From contig JAQTTV010000026.1 of NCBI GenBank assembly GCA_028710565.1, positions 1 through 44,239 of the forward strand: 44,239 bases of DNA. Reading direction: 5' to 3'. Position 1 is the first letter of the stretch. Every line of letters starts with the position of its first letter. This stretch comes from Gallionella sp. GTDB taxonomy: Bacteria; Pseudomonadota; Gammaproteobacteria; Burkholderiales; Gallionellaceae. Of the stretch, positions 28,693 through 37,866 are shown in pieces. The position numbers and the translations under genes are program-made. The notes under the pieces were generated by a model. The model made no database searches. It was given only the letters and a program-made list of their open reading frames with translations, and was not told the DNA's origin.

Positions 28693-28824
28693 TGCCCAAC
28701 CCTAAGCAAAATTAGGCGCGGATTATCCCCCGATTCATCCAGCGGTTCAACTGGTTTGCCAGAGGCGAAGGCACATATATTTCTCGTATGGCGCAAATCA
28801 GTTTAGTGACGGCACCATGTAAGC

Positions 28825-28852
28825 TCCCGTTCAACAAGGGGTGCGAACGGGA
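28825..28852 (-). terminator. Possible terminator hairpin after the yceI operon
   Basis: TCCCGTTC (28825-28832) and GAACGGGA (28845-28852) form an 8-bp stem with a 12-nt loop, about 20 nt past the yceI stop on the minus strand. There is no T-run on the minus side, so termination is uncertain. Confidence 0.4.
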
Positions 28853-28872
28853 TTTTGGGAGATACCGAGAAG

Positions 28873-29439
28873 TTATTCTTTTACGGCTTCTACGGGCAAA
28901 GTCAACGTCACTTCATCGCTGACGTAAGGGGCGTATTTGCCCATGTTGAATTCGGAGCGTTTAATTTGGGTGGTGGCGTTTGCGCCACACGCGTCTTTTT
29001 TGCGCATGGGGTGAGGCATACATTTGAACGAGGTCACGGTCAACGTCACAGGTTTGGTAATGCCTTTGATGGTTAAATCTCCGTCAACGGCGGTCAGCAC
29101 GTCTTGGTCAAAGCTCAGCTTGCTGGATTTGAAGGTGATGGTGGGATAGGCAGCGGTGTTGAAGAAATCTTCGCCTTGGATGTGTTTATTGAAAATTTCC
29201 ACGCCCGTGTCGACTGAGGTGGCATCAATGGTCACATCCACACTACCTGTTTTAGCGGCGCGGTCAATGACGATCTTGCCTGAAGTTTTGTCAAAGCGGC
29301 TCAGTTGGGTGGAGTAGCCAAAGTGGCTGTATTCAAAGCGGGGCAGGGTATGTGTGCCTTCGATGATGTAGGTTTCAGGAGCAGCAAATGCGCTGGAAGC
29401 AAAAGCAGCGGCGAGGGTGAAGGCGAGGATGTGTTTCAT
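28873..29439 (-). CDS. YceI family periplasmic protein (first paralogue)
   Basis: Lipocalin-like YceI proteins bind polyisoprenoid lipids such as ubiquinone. ATG 29439 is preferred over 29484: AGGAG lies 7-11 nt upstream and a clean signal peptide follows (KHILAFTLAAAFASSAFAAP). About 188 aa. Typical YceI motifs: IEGTHTLPRFEYSHFGYSTQ, F.....G.I..D, NKHIQGEDFFNTAAYPTITF and GDLTIKGITKPVTL. Two extra Cys (KCMPHPMRKKDACG) sit in the usual variable loop. Last gene of the marR-b561-yceI-yceI unit. Confidence 0.93.
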   Translation of the reverse strand: MKHILAFTLAAAFASSAFAAPETYIIEGTHTLPRFEYSHFGYSTQLSRFDKTSGKIVIDRAAKTGSVDVTIDATSVDTGVEIFNKHIQGEDFFNTAAYPTITFKSSKLSFDQDVLTAVDGDLTIKGITKPVTLTVTSFKCMPHPMRKKDACGANATTQIKRSEFNMGKYAPYVSDEVTLTLPVEAVKE

Positions 29440-29509
29440 GGTGAGTCTCCTAGGTGGGTGAAAAGGGATTTGTGATTTTTTCATTTATCCCAAATAATCC
29501 ATTAGGTCA

Positions 29510-29607
29510 AACTCCCTCCCTTTCAAGGGGAGAGTTGGGGTGGGGATGGGTTGAGCATAATACACGACCCACCCCCATCCTAGCCTTCCCCTGAAGAGGA
29601 AGGAATT
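29510..29607. repeat. Interspersed inverted repeat between the yceI genes
   Basis: The left arm (about 29510-29551, CTCCCTCCCTTTCAAGGGG start) and right arm (about 29567-29607, ending CCCTGAAGAGGAAGG) are imperfect inverted copies joined by a short A/T-rich centre. Same class as 25831-25930. A CTTCGACAAGCTCAGC fragment of the other dispersed repeat family follows at 29639-29654. It lies inside the operon. Confidence 0.68.
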
Positions 29608-29667
29608 AATTTGGCTAAAGAATAATCTGGGTTTATGCTTCGACAAGCTCAGCAAGGTTTGAAGCGT

Positions 29668-30234
29668 TTACTTTTTTACTGCGCCTGCATTGACAATAAA
29701 ATGAAAGCCAATTTGTATTTCGTTTGCGACGGTACTGATGTCAGTCCAGATGCCTTCGCCGATGCCGTAATCCAAGCGTTTCAGCACAAAGGTGCCATCA
29801 AAGATGGCGGTCGCACCATCGGGTTTGAAGGTGAAGATGGCGGACACGGGGACGGCTTTGCCTTTTAAGGTTAGCGTGCCGAAGGTTTGATAACGATTGC
29901 CGCCCAAGGCTTTGACGCTGGATGACACAAATTGCCCGTTGGGAAAGGCGCGGGTGTTGAACCATAACTTGCCGCTGACTTCTTCGTTGGCTTCCGATGA
30001 ACCCGTGTCGATACTGGCGAGATTTACGTCAATTCGCGCTTGCGCGGTGGTGAGTTGAGCGGGATCGAAACGCATTTGCGCCGTAAATTGTCCGAACTTC
30101 CCGTCCATCGGCACGCCCATTTGTTTATAGCCAAAGGTCAGGCTGCTTTTGGCAGGGACAATTTGGGTAAATTCCGTGGCATAGGTTGCGCTGGTCAACC
30201 CCAGCAAACACAAGGTATAAAACAATTTTTTCAT
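29668..30234 (-). CDS. YceI family periplasmic protein (second paralogue)
   Basis: 188 aa with signal peptide (KKLFYTLCLLGLTSATYATE) and the ribosome site AGGAG nine to six bases before ATG 30234. Lipocalin-like YceI fold: SSLTFGYKQMGVPMDGKFGQ, SGKLWFNTRAFPNGQF, GTLTLKGKAVPVSA. It lacks the loop cysteines of its neighbour and is clearly diverged from it. It lies 15 nt after the cytochrome b561 gene; such YceI-b561 pairs (YceJ-YceI in E. coli) are known and suggest a quinone-linked redox role. Confidence 0.93.
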   Translation of the reverse strand: MKKLFYTLCLLGLTSATYATEFTQIVPAKSSLTFGYKQMGVPMDGKFGQFTAQMRFDPAQLTTAQARIDVNLASIDTGSSEANEEVSGKLWFNTRAFPNGQFVSSSVKALGGNRYQTFGTLTLKGKAVPVSAIFTFKPDGATAIFDGTFVLKRLDYGIGEGIWTDISTVANEIQIGFHFIVNAGAVKK

Positions 30235-30249
30235 GGCATTTCTCCTCGC

Positions 30250-30771
30250 TTAAAACGGCAACATGCGTCGTAAGGTGTTGTCTTTATCAATCAAATGGTG
30301 TTTGAGTGCGGCAGCGATATGTAGCACGACCAACGCCAAGAGTCCTGTATTTAATCCCTCGTGCAACTCTTTGAATAAGTCGCCCAGTTCTTTGTTTTTG
30401 CTGACTAAGTCTGGTAATTGCCAAAGTCCAAAATACACCACGGGGATACCTTTTGCCGAACTCATCAACCAGCCTGACAGCGGAATCGCCAGCAGTAAGG
30501 CATAAATCAGTCCGTGTACAGCGTGAGCGGCATGACGTTGCCAGTTAGTTGCGAGTAAAGCTGGTGGCGTTTGGGTGAGTCGCCAAATGATGCGCACCAA
30601 CAGCAAACCCAGTATCGTCACACCCAGCCATTTGTGATAGCTGATGAGTTGTAATTTCAACGGCGAAAAGGGCAGTTCGTGCGCGTATAAGCCCAGTGGA
30701 AAGGCGATGAAAATCAACAGAGCCATGAGCCAATGTAACGCCATGGCGGGATAGGTGTAGCGGGCAATCAT
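30250..30771 (-). CDS. Cytochrome b561 family membrane protein
   Basis: Di-haem, four-helix inner-membrane cytochrome b561 (YceJ/CybB type) exchanging electrons with quinone. 173 aa. Candidate haem-axial His: H13 (ALHWLMAL), H46 (SYHKWLGV), those in HAAHAVHGLIYALLLAIPLSG, and H in ALVVLHIAAALKHH. The start overlaps the marR stop (ATGA). Confidence 0.94.
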   Translation of the reverse strand: MIARYTYPAMALHWLMALLIFIAFPLGLYAHELPFSPLKLQLISYHKWLGVTILGLLLVRIIWRLTQTPPALLATNWQRHAAHAVHGLIYALLLAIPLSGWLMSSAKGIPVVYFGLWQLPDLVSKNKELGDLFKELHEGLNTGLLALVVLHIAAALKHHLIDKDNTLRRMLPF

Positions 30772-31217
30772 GCTTTGTCCTCCATAGATGCGGTCTCAAA
30801 GGCGTTGCGCAAGGTGCGTAAACCCTCCGTCAAGGTTTGCATTTCACTGGCGGAGACAGGTGCGAGTGCTTGCGCAATATGTTGCAAGTGAGCTGGAAAA
30901 CTTTGGGCGAATAAAGCATTGCCCGCTTCGGTGAGTTGCACAATTTGGCTGCGTCCATCCAGCGCATTGGACACCCGTTGCACCAAGCCTTTTAGCTCTA
31001 ATCTATCTACCACGCCCGTCAATGTTCCCTTGGTAATCAAGGTGTTGTCACCCAATTCTTTAAATGACATGCCAGCGGTATTGCCCAGTGTGGCGATGAT
31101 GTCAAATTGCGGTGGCGTAAGTCCCATGGTGCGAATATGACTTGATCCATACCCAGTAAAGGCTTGGTAGCTTGCCGTTAATTCGCGTAGCAGGGGTAAA
31201 AAAATTTTGGGGGACAT
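30768..31217 (-). CDS. MarR family transcriptional regulator
   Basis: Winged-helix regulator, about 149 aa from ATG 31217 (SPKIFLPLLRELTASYQAF). The longer frame from 31277 would run through the operator and is rejected. DNA-binding region: LTPPQFDIIATL, MSFKELGDNTLITKGTLTGVVDRLELKGLVQR, then the wing DGRSQIVQLTEAG. First gene of the marR-cytochrome b561-yceI-yceI unit. A palindrome over the promoter suggests autoregulation. The ligand is unknown. Confidence 0.93.
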   Translation of the reverse strand: MSPKIFLPLLRELTASYQAFTGYGSSHIRTMGLTPPQFDIIATLGNTAGMSFKELGDNTLITKGTLTGVVDRLELKGLVQRVSNALDGRSQIVQLTEAGNALFAQSFPAHLQHIAQALAPVSASEMQTLTEGLRTLRNAFETASMEDKA

Positions 31218-31232
31218 GGCGAAGCTTAAAAA

Positions 31233-31277
31233 AGTACGTGTTAGGATTATATTAGTTCTAACGCGTACTACTGTCAA
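31233..31277 (-). promoter_or_regulatory. marR operon promoter with overlapping palindromic operator
   Basis: On the minus strand, TTGACA (31277-31272) and TAATAT are spaced 17 bp apart. Inverted arms AGTACGTGTTAG (31233-31244) and CTAACGCGTACT (31258-31269) match at 11 of 12 positions with a 13-bp spacer, and straddle the -10 box. The start codon at 31217 follows directly. The arrangement fits repression by the MarR protein encoded next door. Confidence 0.8.
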
Positions 31278-31298
31278 GCGGCTAAATGTGCAAAGTGA

Positions 31299-34200
31299 TC
31301 AAATACTGTAATGTAAGAAAGTGTCCCTCACTGGGGGAAACTTAGCATGATATTGTTCTAGTAGCTGCATAAATGCGTTGATTTCAAGTGGTTGGCTGAA
31401 GAAATAGCCTTGATATGACATGCAGCCATTGTTTTTGAGGAAGTCAAGTTGCGCGCTGGTTTCTACACCTTCTGCAATGACATTCAGTTTGAAGTTTCTG
31501 CCGATGTCGATAATCGTTTGTATCATCATGGCATCATTAGCATCTGTTGCCAGATCGCGCACAAAACTCTGATCAATTTTGATTTGATCTAGAGGCAAGC
31601 TTTTTAGATGAGAGAGCGAAGAATAACCCGTACCGAAATCATCCATCGACAGGCGAATGCCGAGTGCTTTTAGCGCGTGCATTTTACTCACCACGTCAGC
31701 AACATCGTTGAGTACCACACTTTCCGTCAGCTCCAACTTTAAGCATGAGGTGTGTACATTGTACTGGCGCAGCATGGCGGTGATTTTAGCGACAAAATTA
31801 GCTTGTCTAAATTGATGTCCACTGACATTCACGGAGAGTATCAAATTTTGGGTTTCCTCAACGCTCCCCCATGCCATTAGTTGTTGACAGGCAGCCTCTA
31901 GCACCCAGTCACCAATTTCCAAAATGAGTGTGCTTTCTTCCGCAATCGGTATAAATTGCTGCGGGGGGATTAACCCGTGTTTTGGATGTTCCCAGCGTAT
32001 CAATGCTTCTGCCCCAAATGGGTGGTGGTCTTGATTGACTTGTATTTGATAATACAAATGCAATTGCTGAAGCGGTATGGCATGGCGTAAGTCAGCTTCT
32101 ATCCTCGCACGGGTTTCCACCACAAGCTGCATGGCAGGATCAAAGAATCGAACGGCGTTGCGCCCTGCGTCTTTGGCTTGGTACATCGCCATATCAGCGC
32201 GCTTAAGTAAAGTATCAATGGGCTCATCAATGCCGAAATACAGGCTAACGCCGATACTAGGCGAGCTGTGATAAGGCGTGTCTTTGAGGTGGTAGGGGAG
32301 TGATAGTGTTGAACGGATTTTTTCTGCAATCAGCGCGACCTTTCGTGAAGTTTCTTGCTGATCTTCATCTACTTCCTCAATGAGTACGACGAATTCATCA
32401 CCGCCTAAACGCGCTACGGTGTCAGATTCTCGCACACATGATTGGATACGCTCCGCCACTTCAATGAGCAATAAGTCACCATAATCATGTCCCAAGGTAT
32501 CGTTTAGCGTTTTGAATCTGTCCATATCTAGAAACAGCAGTGCGCCATATTTCAAGCTACGTGCTGAGATGGCGAGTGCCGCATGCAGCCTATCCATCAA
32601 TAAACGACGGTTGGGTAACGTCGTGAGTGCATCGTAGAACGCCAAGTTTCGAATTTCATCTTCTGCTTGTTTACGTGCAGTGATGTCACTAAAAATGGCG
32701 ACATATTCAGTGGTATTGCCTATGTCATCTTTGACGGCAGTGATGGTCAGCCACTTAGGATAAATTTGTCCGTTCTTGCGTTTGTCCCAAATTTCGCCTG
32801 TCCATGTGCCTTGATTCAGCAGTTGTTGCCACATATTGAGATAAAAAGCCTTATCGTGCCTTCCTGAACTGAGTATGCGTGGATTTTTTCCTAATACTTC
32901 ATCTGGGGTATAGCCCGTAATATCCTGAAAGGCTTGGTTGACCCGAATGATATTGCCTTCAATATTGGTGATGACAATAGCTTCATGCGTTTCAAATGCG
33001 ACTGCCGCCACGCGTAAACGTTCTTCCGCCTGTTTAGTCTCAGTGATATCTTGCACCACCCCCACCGAACGCAGGGGTTTGCCTAACGAGTCAAAATTAC
33101 TGCGGCAATGCTCTCGCACCCACTTAATCCGCCCATCTGCGAATAACAAGCGGTGCTCCACATCATAAGGTTGGCGATTTTGCAAGGAATCCGTATAAGC
33201 CTGATTAACCCTGTCGCGATCATCAGGGTGGATCACGTTTAGGAAGTTTTCGTAACTGGGTTGAAATTGCGCAGGATCCAGTTCAAATAAGCGATAAATT
33301 TCATCTGACCAATTTAATTCTCCGCTCAGAAGGTTCAGCTCCCAGCTGCCTAGCTTGCCTAATAATTGAGCCTCGTTGAGTAAGTACTGATTGTGTTGCA
33401 GAATGAGTTGGCTATTTTTTTGTTCGGTGATGTCGGTGTATGTCCCGACATAATGGGTGGTGACTTGGTGGTGATCTTTAACGGCAGTGATCGTCAGCCA
33501 GTGAGGTCGTTCTCCGCCATTTTTGGTTCTGTTCCATATTTCTCCTTGCCATGCCCCTTCTCGTTGGATGGTCTGCCACATAGTGAAATAAAATTGATCA
33601 TCTTGACGACCTGATTTCAGGAAGTTCATTTTCTGACCAATCGCCTCGGCGGCGGTGTAGCCCGTGATGTCGGTAAAGGCCTGGTTAACTCTTAAAATAA
33701 TATCGTGTTCATCGGTGACCACCATGCCTTCATGCGACTCGAAAGCTGTTGCGGCGATGCTTAACTCTTTATCTGCCTGTTTGCGTTCGGTAATATCGGC
33801 GCGAATGGCAATGTATTGGGTGGGCTTGCCTTCGGGGTTTACATAGGGCACGATGGTGGTCAATACCCAATACAAGGTACCATTTTTGGCACGGTTGCAA
33901 ATCTCGCCATGCCATACATTGCCCGTCGCGATGGTATGAAACATCTCCTTAAAGAATGCTTTGGGGTGTGTGCCAGAATTAAGCAAGCGATGGTTTTGCC
34001 CAATGAGTTCTTGGGGTGAATAGCCGCTAATTTGACTAAACTTTTCGTTTACATAAGTGATTGTGCCTCGTACATCGGTGGTGGCAACAATGGCATGTTG
34101 ATCGAGTGCGAATTTTTGATAGCGCAGCTCTTCCAGCGCGCTTTGAGCATGTATTTGGCTGTCGCGGATGACTTTTTCAATACGTTTACGCTCGCGTATA

Positions 34201-35750
34201 TCGCGTACGAATACCACGATTTGTTGCGTTTCACGCATCAATGTTGTTGAAATTTCGAGGTCAATTTCATCGCCATTTTTATGGCGGTGGCGAGTTTCAA
34301 ACACATCGAAACCTAGCGACATGATTTTGGTGATGTGCGCCTGCACATCTTCCACTGTTTGCTCATATGCCTCTAATTGGCTGATGTGCATCCCCTGTAA
34401 TTCTGTTACAGAGTAGCCAGAAAGATCGGCATAAGCTTGATTTGCTTCCAGTATGATGCCGTGTATATCAATGAGCCAATAACCATCATGGGTCGTGGCG
34501 ATGATGCTATTGCGAAAGTCTCTTTCTCTTTGCATCACTTCGCGATCTGATAACTTGTCCAGCATGGCATTTAAGGCATCGGTCAATTCGCCTATTTCCC
34601 CACCCGATGTTTCAGCGATACGAAGATATTGATTGCCATTGCTAATTTGGTGTGCCGCATGGGTGATACGTTTGAGTGGGGCAAAGGTGTGACGCAAGAT
34701 CAGCAAAAAAGCAAAACTGAGTAGCGTGACCATTAACGCTACGTAAGCAAGACTAGGTGTCGCGATGCGGGTCATTTGTTGAGCGGCTACTTGGGCGGGT
34801 ATGTGATACGCCAGCAGTAGGAAGCGCATGGGTTGATTAACGTCAAAAAATATGCGTCTCGCGGCGATATAACCGCTTGTATCATTGCCAATGGCGCGAA
34901 GCTTTAATTGCTGTTCAGTGGGCGAGGTGAGTAAGGGTTTTAGCAGTGGAAAATCATCGACTATTGATTTTTGGTTATCCAATATGGGTAAGGACGCGTG
35001 TCGAACATCTTGTCGGGAAAGATAGTTTCCTTGTTGATTGGCAACATAAGTCAGTACGCCAGGTGGCAGTCCTATTGATAAGTCGGTCAGCAAAACATTG
35101 ACATCAAGGTGCAGCACAACTAAGCCAAACAGCTGCCCAGTCGCATCAAAAACAGGAGTGGCAGTGCGCAATAAGAGTTGATGGCGGTGAGGGAGCGGCT
35201 CATCTTCTGCTTCAAGCATAAATTCGGATAGATGTACTTGTCCTTCACGTAGCTTCAATCCCGCTTGGAAATAACCTTTGTTTTCTCTTGTCTGTAGTTG
35301 CTCAGGAGGGGTAATTTGAATCTTGCCATTGTGATTTTCAACACGTATTAACTCGCGTCCACCATTTGCCAAGCCAATGTAATGTACTCGCACATAATCA
35401 GGGTGCGCTTTTAAAAACGCTGCAAATATTTCTTGCAATCTGGCAGCCCAAACTTCCGCGCTGTTGTGTTCGCGAGGATCCATGCCGTGGTTTTGACTGG
35501 CACGAATCAAGCCTGAGATTGGGGGGGTGTTAGCCAAAAATATGGTGTCTTGGCGTAATGTTCCAATGGCAGTGGTAAGGTGTGCCTGTTCTAGATTAAG
35601 CGCGGATTCAAGGTCAGCACTGCGTTCGGTGAGGTAGGCATCGTGCAAACGCTGATTTTGATTGACCACCCACAACAAACCGCCCGCGATGACCAGCAGG
35701 AGTGCCGCAAAAGTAATGCGGGTGGATAGATTCACGTCTCTGAGTTTCAT
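31299..35750 (-). CDS. Membrane sensor diguanylate cyclase/phosphodiesterase (HAMP-5xPAS-GGDEF-EAL)
   Basis: 1,483 aa; makes and/or degrades cyclic di-GMP. Membrane helix 13-30, large periplasmic sensor 31-330 (Cache-like), second helix 331-353, HAMP 354-405, then five PAS domains from about 407 to 1020, most ending in a DITERKQ-type linker. PAS2, PAS3 and PAS5 are alike (SGYSPQELIGQNHRLLNSG type) and PAS4 is the PAS_3 class (WELNLLSGELNWSDEI). GGDEF is intact at 1116-1120, with an I-site RESD (1107-1110) at the standard spacing. EAL is intact from E1248, with LELTES, DDFGTGYSS and EGVET. Both activities are therefore possible on sequence. Kup lies upstream on the same strand; the marR promoter lies just past the stop. 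Confidence 0.94.
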   Translation of the reverse strand: MKLRDVNLSTRITFAALLLVIAGGLLWVVNQNQRLHDAYLTERSADLESALNLEQAHLTTAIGTLRQDTIFLANTPPISGLIRASQNHGMDPREHNSAEVWAARLQEIFAAFLKAHPDYVRVHYIGLANGGRELIRVENHNGKIQITPPEQLQTRENKGYFQAGLKLREGQVHLSEFMLEAEDEPLPHRHQLLLRTATPVFDATGQLFGLVVLHLDVNVLLTDLSIGLPPGVLTYVANQQGNYLSRQDVRHASLPILDNQKSIVDDFPLLKPLLTSPTEQQLKLRAIGNDTSGYIAARRIFFDVNQPMRFLLLAYHIPAQVAAQQMTRIATPSLAYVALMVTLLSFAFLLILRHTFAPLKRITHAAHQISNGNQYLRIAETSGGEIGELTDALNAMLDKLSDREVMQRERDFRNSIIATTHDGYWLIDIHGIILEANQAYADLSGYSVTELQGMHISQLEAYEQTVEDVQAHITKIMSLGFDVFETRHRHKNGDEIDLEISTTLMRETQQIVVFVRDIRERKRIEKVIRDSQIHAQSALEELRYQKFALDQHAIVATTDVRGTITYVNEKFSQISGYSPQELIGQNHRLLNSGTHPKAFFKEMFHTIATGNVWHGEICNRAKNGTLYWVLTTIVPYVNPEGKPTQYIAIRADITERKQADKELSIAATAFESHEGMVVTDEHDIILRVNQAFTDITGYTAAEAIGQKMNFLKSGRQDDQFYFTMWQTIQREGAWQGEIWNRTKNGGERPHWLTITAVKDHHQVTTHYVGTYTDITEQKNSQLILQHNQYLLNEAQLLGKLGSWELNLLSGELNWSDEIYRLFELDPAQFQPSYENFLNVIHPDDRDRVNQAYTDSLQNRQPYDVEHRLLFADGRIKWVREHCRSNFDSLGKPLRSVGVVQDITETKQAEERLRVAAVAFETHEAIVITNIEGNIIRVNQAFQDITGYTPDEVLGKNPRILSSGRHDKAFYLNMWQQLLNQGTWTGEIWDKRKNGQIYPKWLTITAVKDDIGNTTEYVAIFSDITARKQAEDEIRNLAFYDALTTLPNRRLLMDRLHAALAISARSLKYGALLFLDMDRFKTLNDTLGHDYGDLLLIEVAERIQSCVRESDTVARLGGDEFVVLIEEVDEDQQETSRKVALIAEKIRSTLSLPYHLKDTPYHSSPSIGVSLYFGIDEPIDTLLKRADMAMYQAKDAGRNAVRFFDPAMQLVVETRARIEADLRHAIPLQQLHLYYQIQVNQDHHPFGAEALIRWEHPKHGLIPPQQFIPIAEESTLILEIGDWVLEAACQQLMAWGSVEETQNLILSVNVSGHQFRQANFVAKITAMLRQYNVHTSCLKLELTESVVLNDVADVVSKMHALKALGIRLSMDDFGTGYSSLSHLKSLPLDQIKIDQSFVRDLATDANDAMMIQTIIDIGRNFKLNVIAEGVETSAQLDFLKNNGCMSYQGYFFSQPLEINAFMQLLEQYHAKFPPVRDTFLHYSI

Positions 35751-35875
35751 AACCTATTCATGCGCGGCAGGACGTTGTGATAACAGAAAGTTAGATGCGT
35801 CGCCAGTATCCCGCTGACGATTTCTTGAAAGCGGTCATGAACAGGTTATCTGATCGGCGAGCGCAAATTATGGCA

Positions 35876-37747
35876 TTAAATTTCTATCCGTGTGCCCATT
35901 TCAATGACTCGATTAACGGGAATCTTGAAGAAATCAGCGGCGTTCATGGCGTTTTTAGACATGATAAGAAAGAGTCGTTCGCGCCATTGCGCCATGCCAG
36001 GGCGAGGGCTGGAGACAATCATGGCGCGTGAAATAAAGAATGAAGTGGTCATCATGTCAAATGGCAACCCCTTTTTGGTGCAGGTTTGTAAAGCTAAGGG
36101 GATGTCTGGTACTTCCATAAAGCCATAACGGAGGGAGATGCGATAGAAATTATTCGTCAGGTCTTTGATGGTGAGCCGTTCGTCGTCGGCAATATAGGGC
36201 TGATCCTCGACTGATACGGTGAGTAAAACATTGCGTTCGTGTAGCACTTGATTGTGTTTCAGGTTGTGCAACATAGCAGAAGGAGCACCTTCGCGTGCGC
36301 TGGTGAGAAATACTGCTGTGCCATCCACCCTCATTACATCATCGACACCGCTAATCACCAGTTCCATCGGGACTGTTTGGCGAGAAATTTCAGCGTAGAG
36401 TAATTTCCGCCCTTTTTTCCAAGTGGTCAGTACAGTAAAGGAGATCAGCGCGATGCCTAATGGAAACCAGCCACCTTGTGGAATTTTCAGTGCATTTGCA
36501 GAGAAGTAAGCCAAATCGACCAAGAAAAATGTGCCGATCGTGAGGGCGGACAGCCATTTCGACCAACGCCATGCCATAACAATCACAAACGAAATCAGCA
36601 ATGTGTCGATCATCATGGTGCCTGTGACGGCAATACCATAAGCAGCGGCGAGGTTGCTGGAGTTTTGGAAGGTGAGTACCAGGAAAATAACTGAAAGATA
36701 GAGTGTCCAGTTGGTGAGTGGGACATAAATTTGTCCTTGGGCTTGGTCAGAGGTTTGACGAATTTCCATGCGGGGTAAAAAACCCATTTGCACAGACTGA
36801 TTCGCGACGGAAAATGCCCCCGAAATGACTGCTTGGGAAGCAATCACGGCAGCAGCGGTTGCCAATAAAACCATTGGGATCAAAGCCCATTCTGGGGCGA
36901 GCAAATAGAAGGGGTTGGCAATGGCGGCAGGGTTATCTAACAGCATTGCGCCTTGCCCAAAGTAATTCAAAACCAAGGCGGGGAGCACGAAGCCAAACCA
37001 AGTGAGGCGAATGGGGTATTTTCCGAAGTGTCCCATGTCGGTATAAAGTGCTTCGCCGCCCGTTACCGCTAACACCACCGAGCCGAGTGCTAAAAATGCC
37101 AGCCAAGGTGCATCGACTAAAAAGTGGAAGGCATAGGTCGGGCTTAATGCCAGTAACACATGCGGGTGTTGGGCAATTGAAATGAGCCCTAAGATACCCA
37201 AAATCGTAAACCACGCGACCATAATGGGACCAAAGGCCAAGCCCATGCGTCCTGTGCCGTGTTTTTGGACAAAAAACAGGGTCGTTAGAATAATTAAAGT
37301 GATGGGGATAATGTAGTGTTCAAGAGAGGGGGCAATGACTTTTAGTCCTTCAACAGCAGAAAGTACCGAAATGGCGGGGGTAATCATACTGTCGCCATAA
37401 AACAGCGCGGCAGCAAATACGCCCAGTATCATCACGATCCAAGATAATTTAGGATTTTCTTTGGTGAGCTCGCTGACCAACGCCAATAAGGCTAATGAGC
37501 CGCCTTCGCCGCGATTGTCTGCTCGCATGATAATGGCAACGTATTTCAGCGAGACCAGCAACATAATCGTCCAAAACATAATGGACAGTACGCCTAAGAT
37601 GTTGGCTTCGATCACAGGTAACGGGTGGTGTCCCGCGAAAGTTTCTTTTAATGCGTACAGCGGACTGGTGCCAATGTCGCCATACACCACACCAATTGCG
37701 CCTAAAACCAAGGTAGAAAGTTTTTGCTTCGTTTGATGACCACTCAT
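35876..37747 (-). CDS. kup: Kup/TrkD family low-affinity potassium uptake protein
   Basis: Inner-membrane K+/H+ symporter. ATG 37747 ([20 protein letters not shown]) gives about 623 aa, the normal Kup length; the frame opens further up at 37831 but that extension is not conserved in type. Diagnostic motifs: [65 protein letters not shown], and the cytoplasmic C-terminal domain with [22 protein letters not shown] and [10 protein letters not shown]. About twelve membrane helices. No strong ribosome site is seen. Confidence 0.95.
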   Translation of the reverse strand: MSGHQTKQKLSTLVLGAIGVVYGDIGTSPLYALKETFAGHHPLPVIEANILGVLSIMFWTIMLLVSLKYVAIIMRADNRGEGGSLALLALVSELTKENPKLSWIVMILGVFAAALFYGDSMITPAISVLSAVEGLKVIAPSLEHYIIPITLIILTTLFFVQKHGTGRMGLAFGPIMVAWFTILGILGLISIAQHPHVLLALSPTYAFHFLVDAPWLAFLALGSVVLAVTGGEALYTDMGHFGKYPIRLTWFGFVLPALVLNYFGQGAMLLDNPAAIANPFYLLAPEWALIPMVLLATAAAVIASQAVISGAFSVANQSVQMGFLPRMEIRQTSDQAQGQIYVPLTNWTLYLSVIFLVLTFQNSSNLAAAYGIAVTGTMMIDTLLISFVIVMAWRWSKWLSALTIGTFFLVDLAYFSANALKIPQGGWFPLGIALISFTVLTTWKKGRKLLYAEISRQTVPMELVISGVDDVMRVDGTAVFLTSAREGAPSAMLHNLKHNQVLHERNVLLTVSVEDQPYIADDERLTIKDLTNNFYRISLRYGFMEVPDIPLALQTCTKKGLPFDMMTTSFFISRAMIVSSPRPGMAQWRERLFLIMSKNAMNAADFFKIPVNRVIEMGTRIEI

Positions 37748-37866
37748 AAAAGTGCATACCCATTTTGCTAGTAAATTGGGCGGCACTGTACGCCAGCTGC
37801 CTGACGAATGCAATGCTTTGAGCCGCGCCATATGAGCTGCAATTCACCCTAACCCCCAATCAGGGG

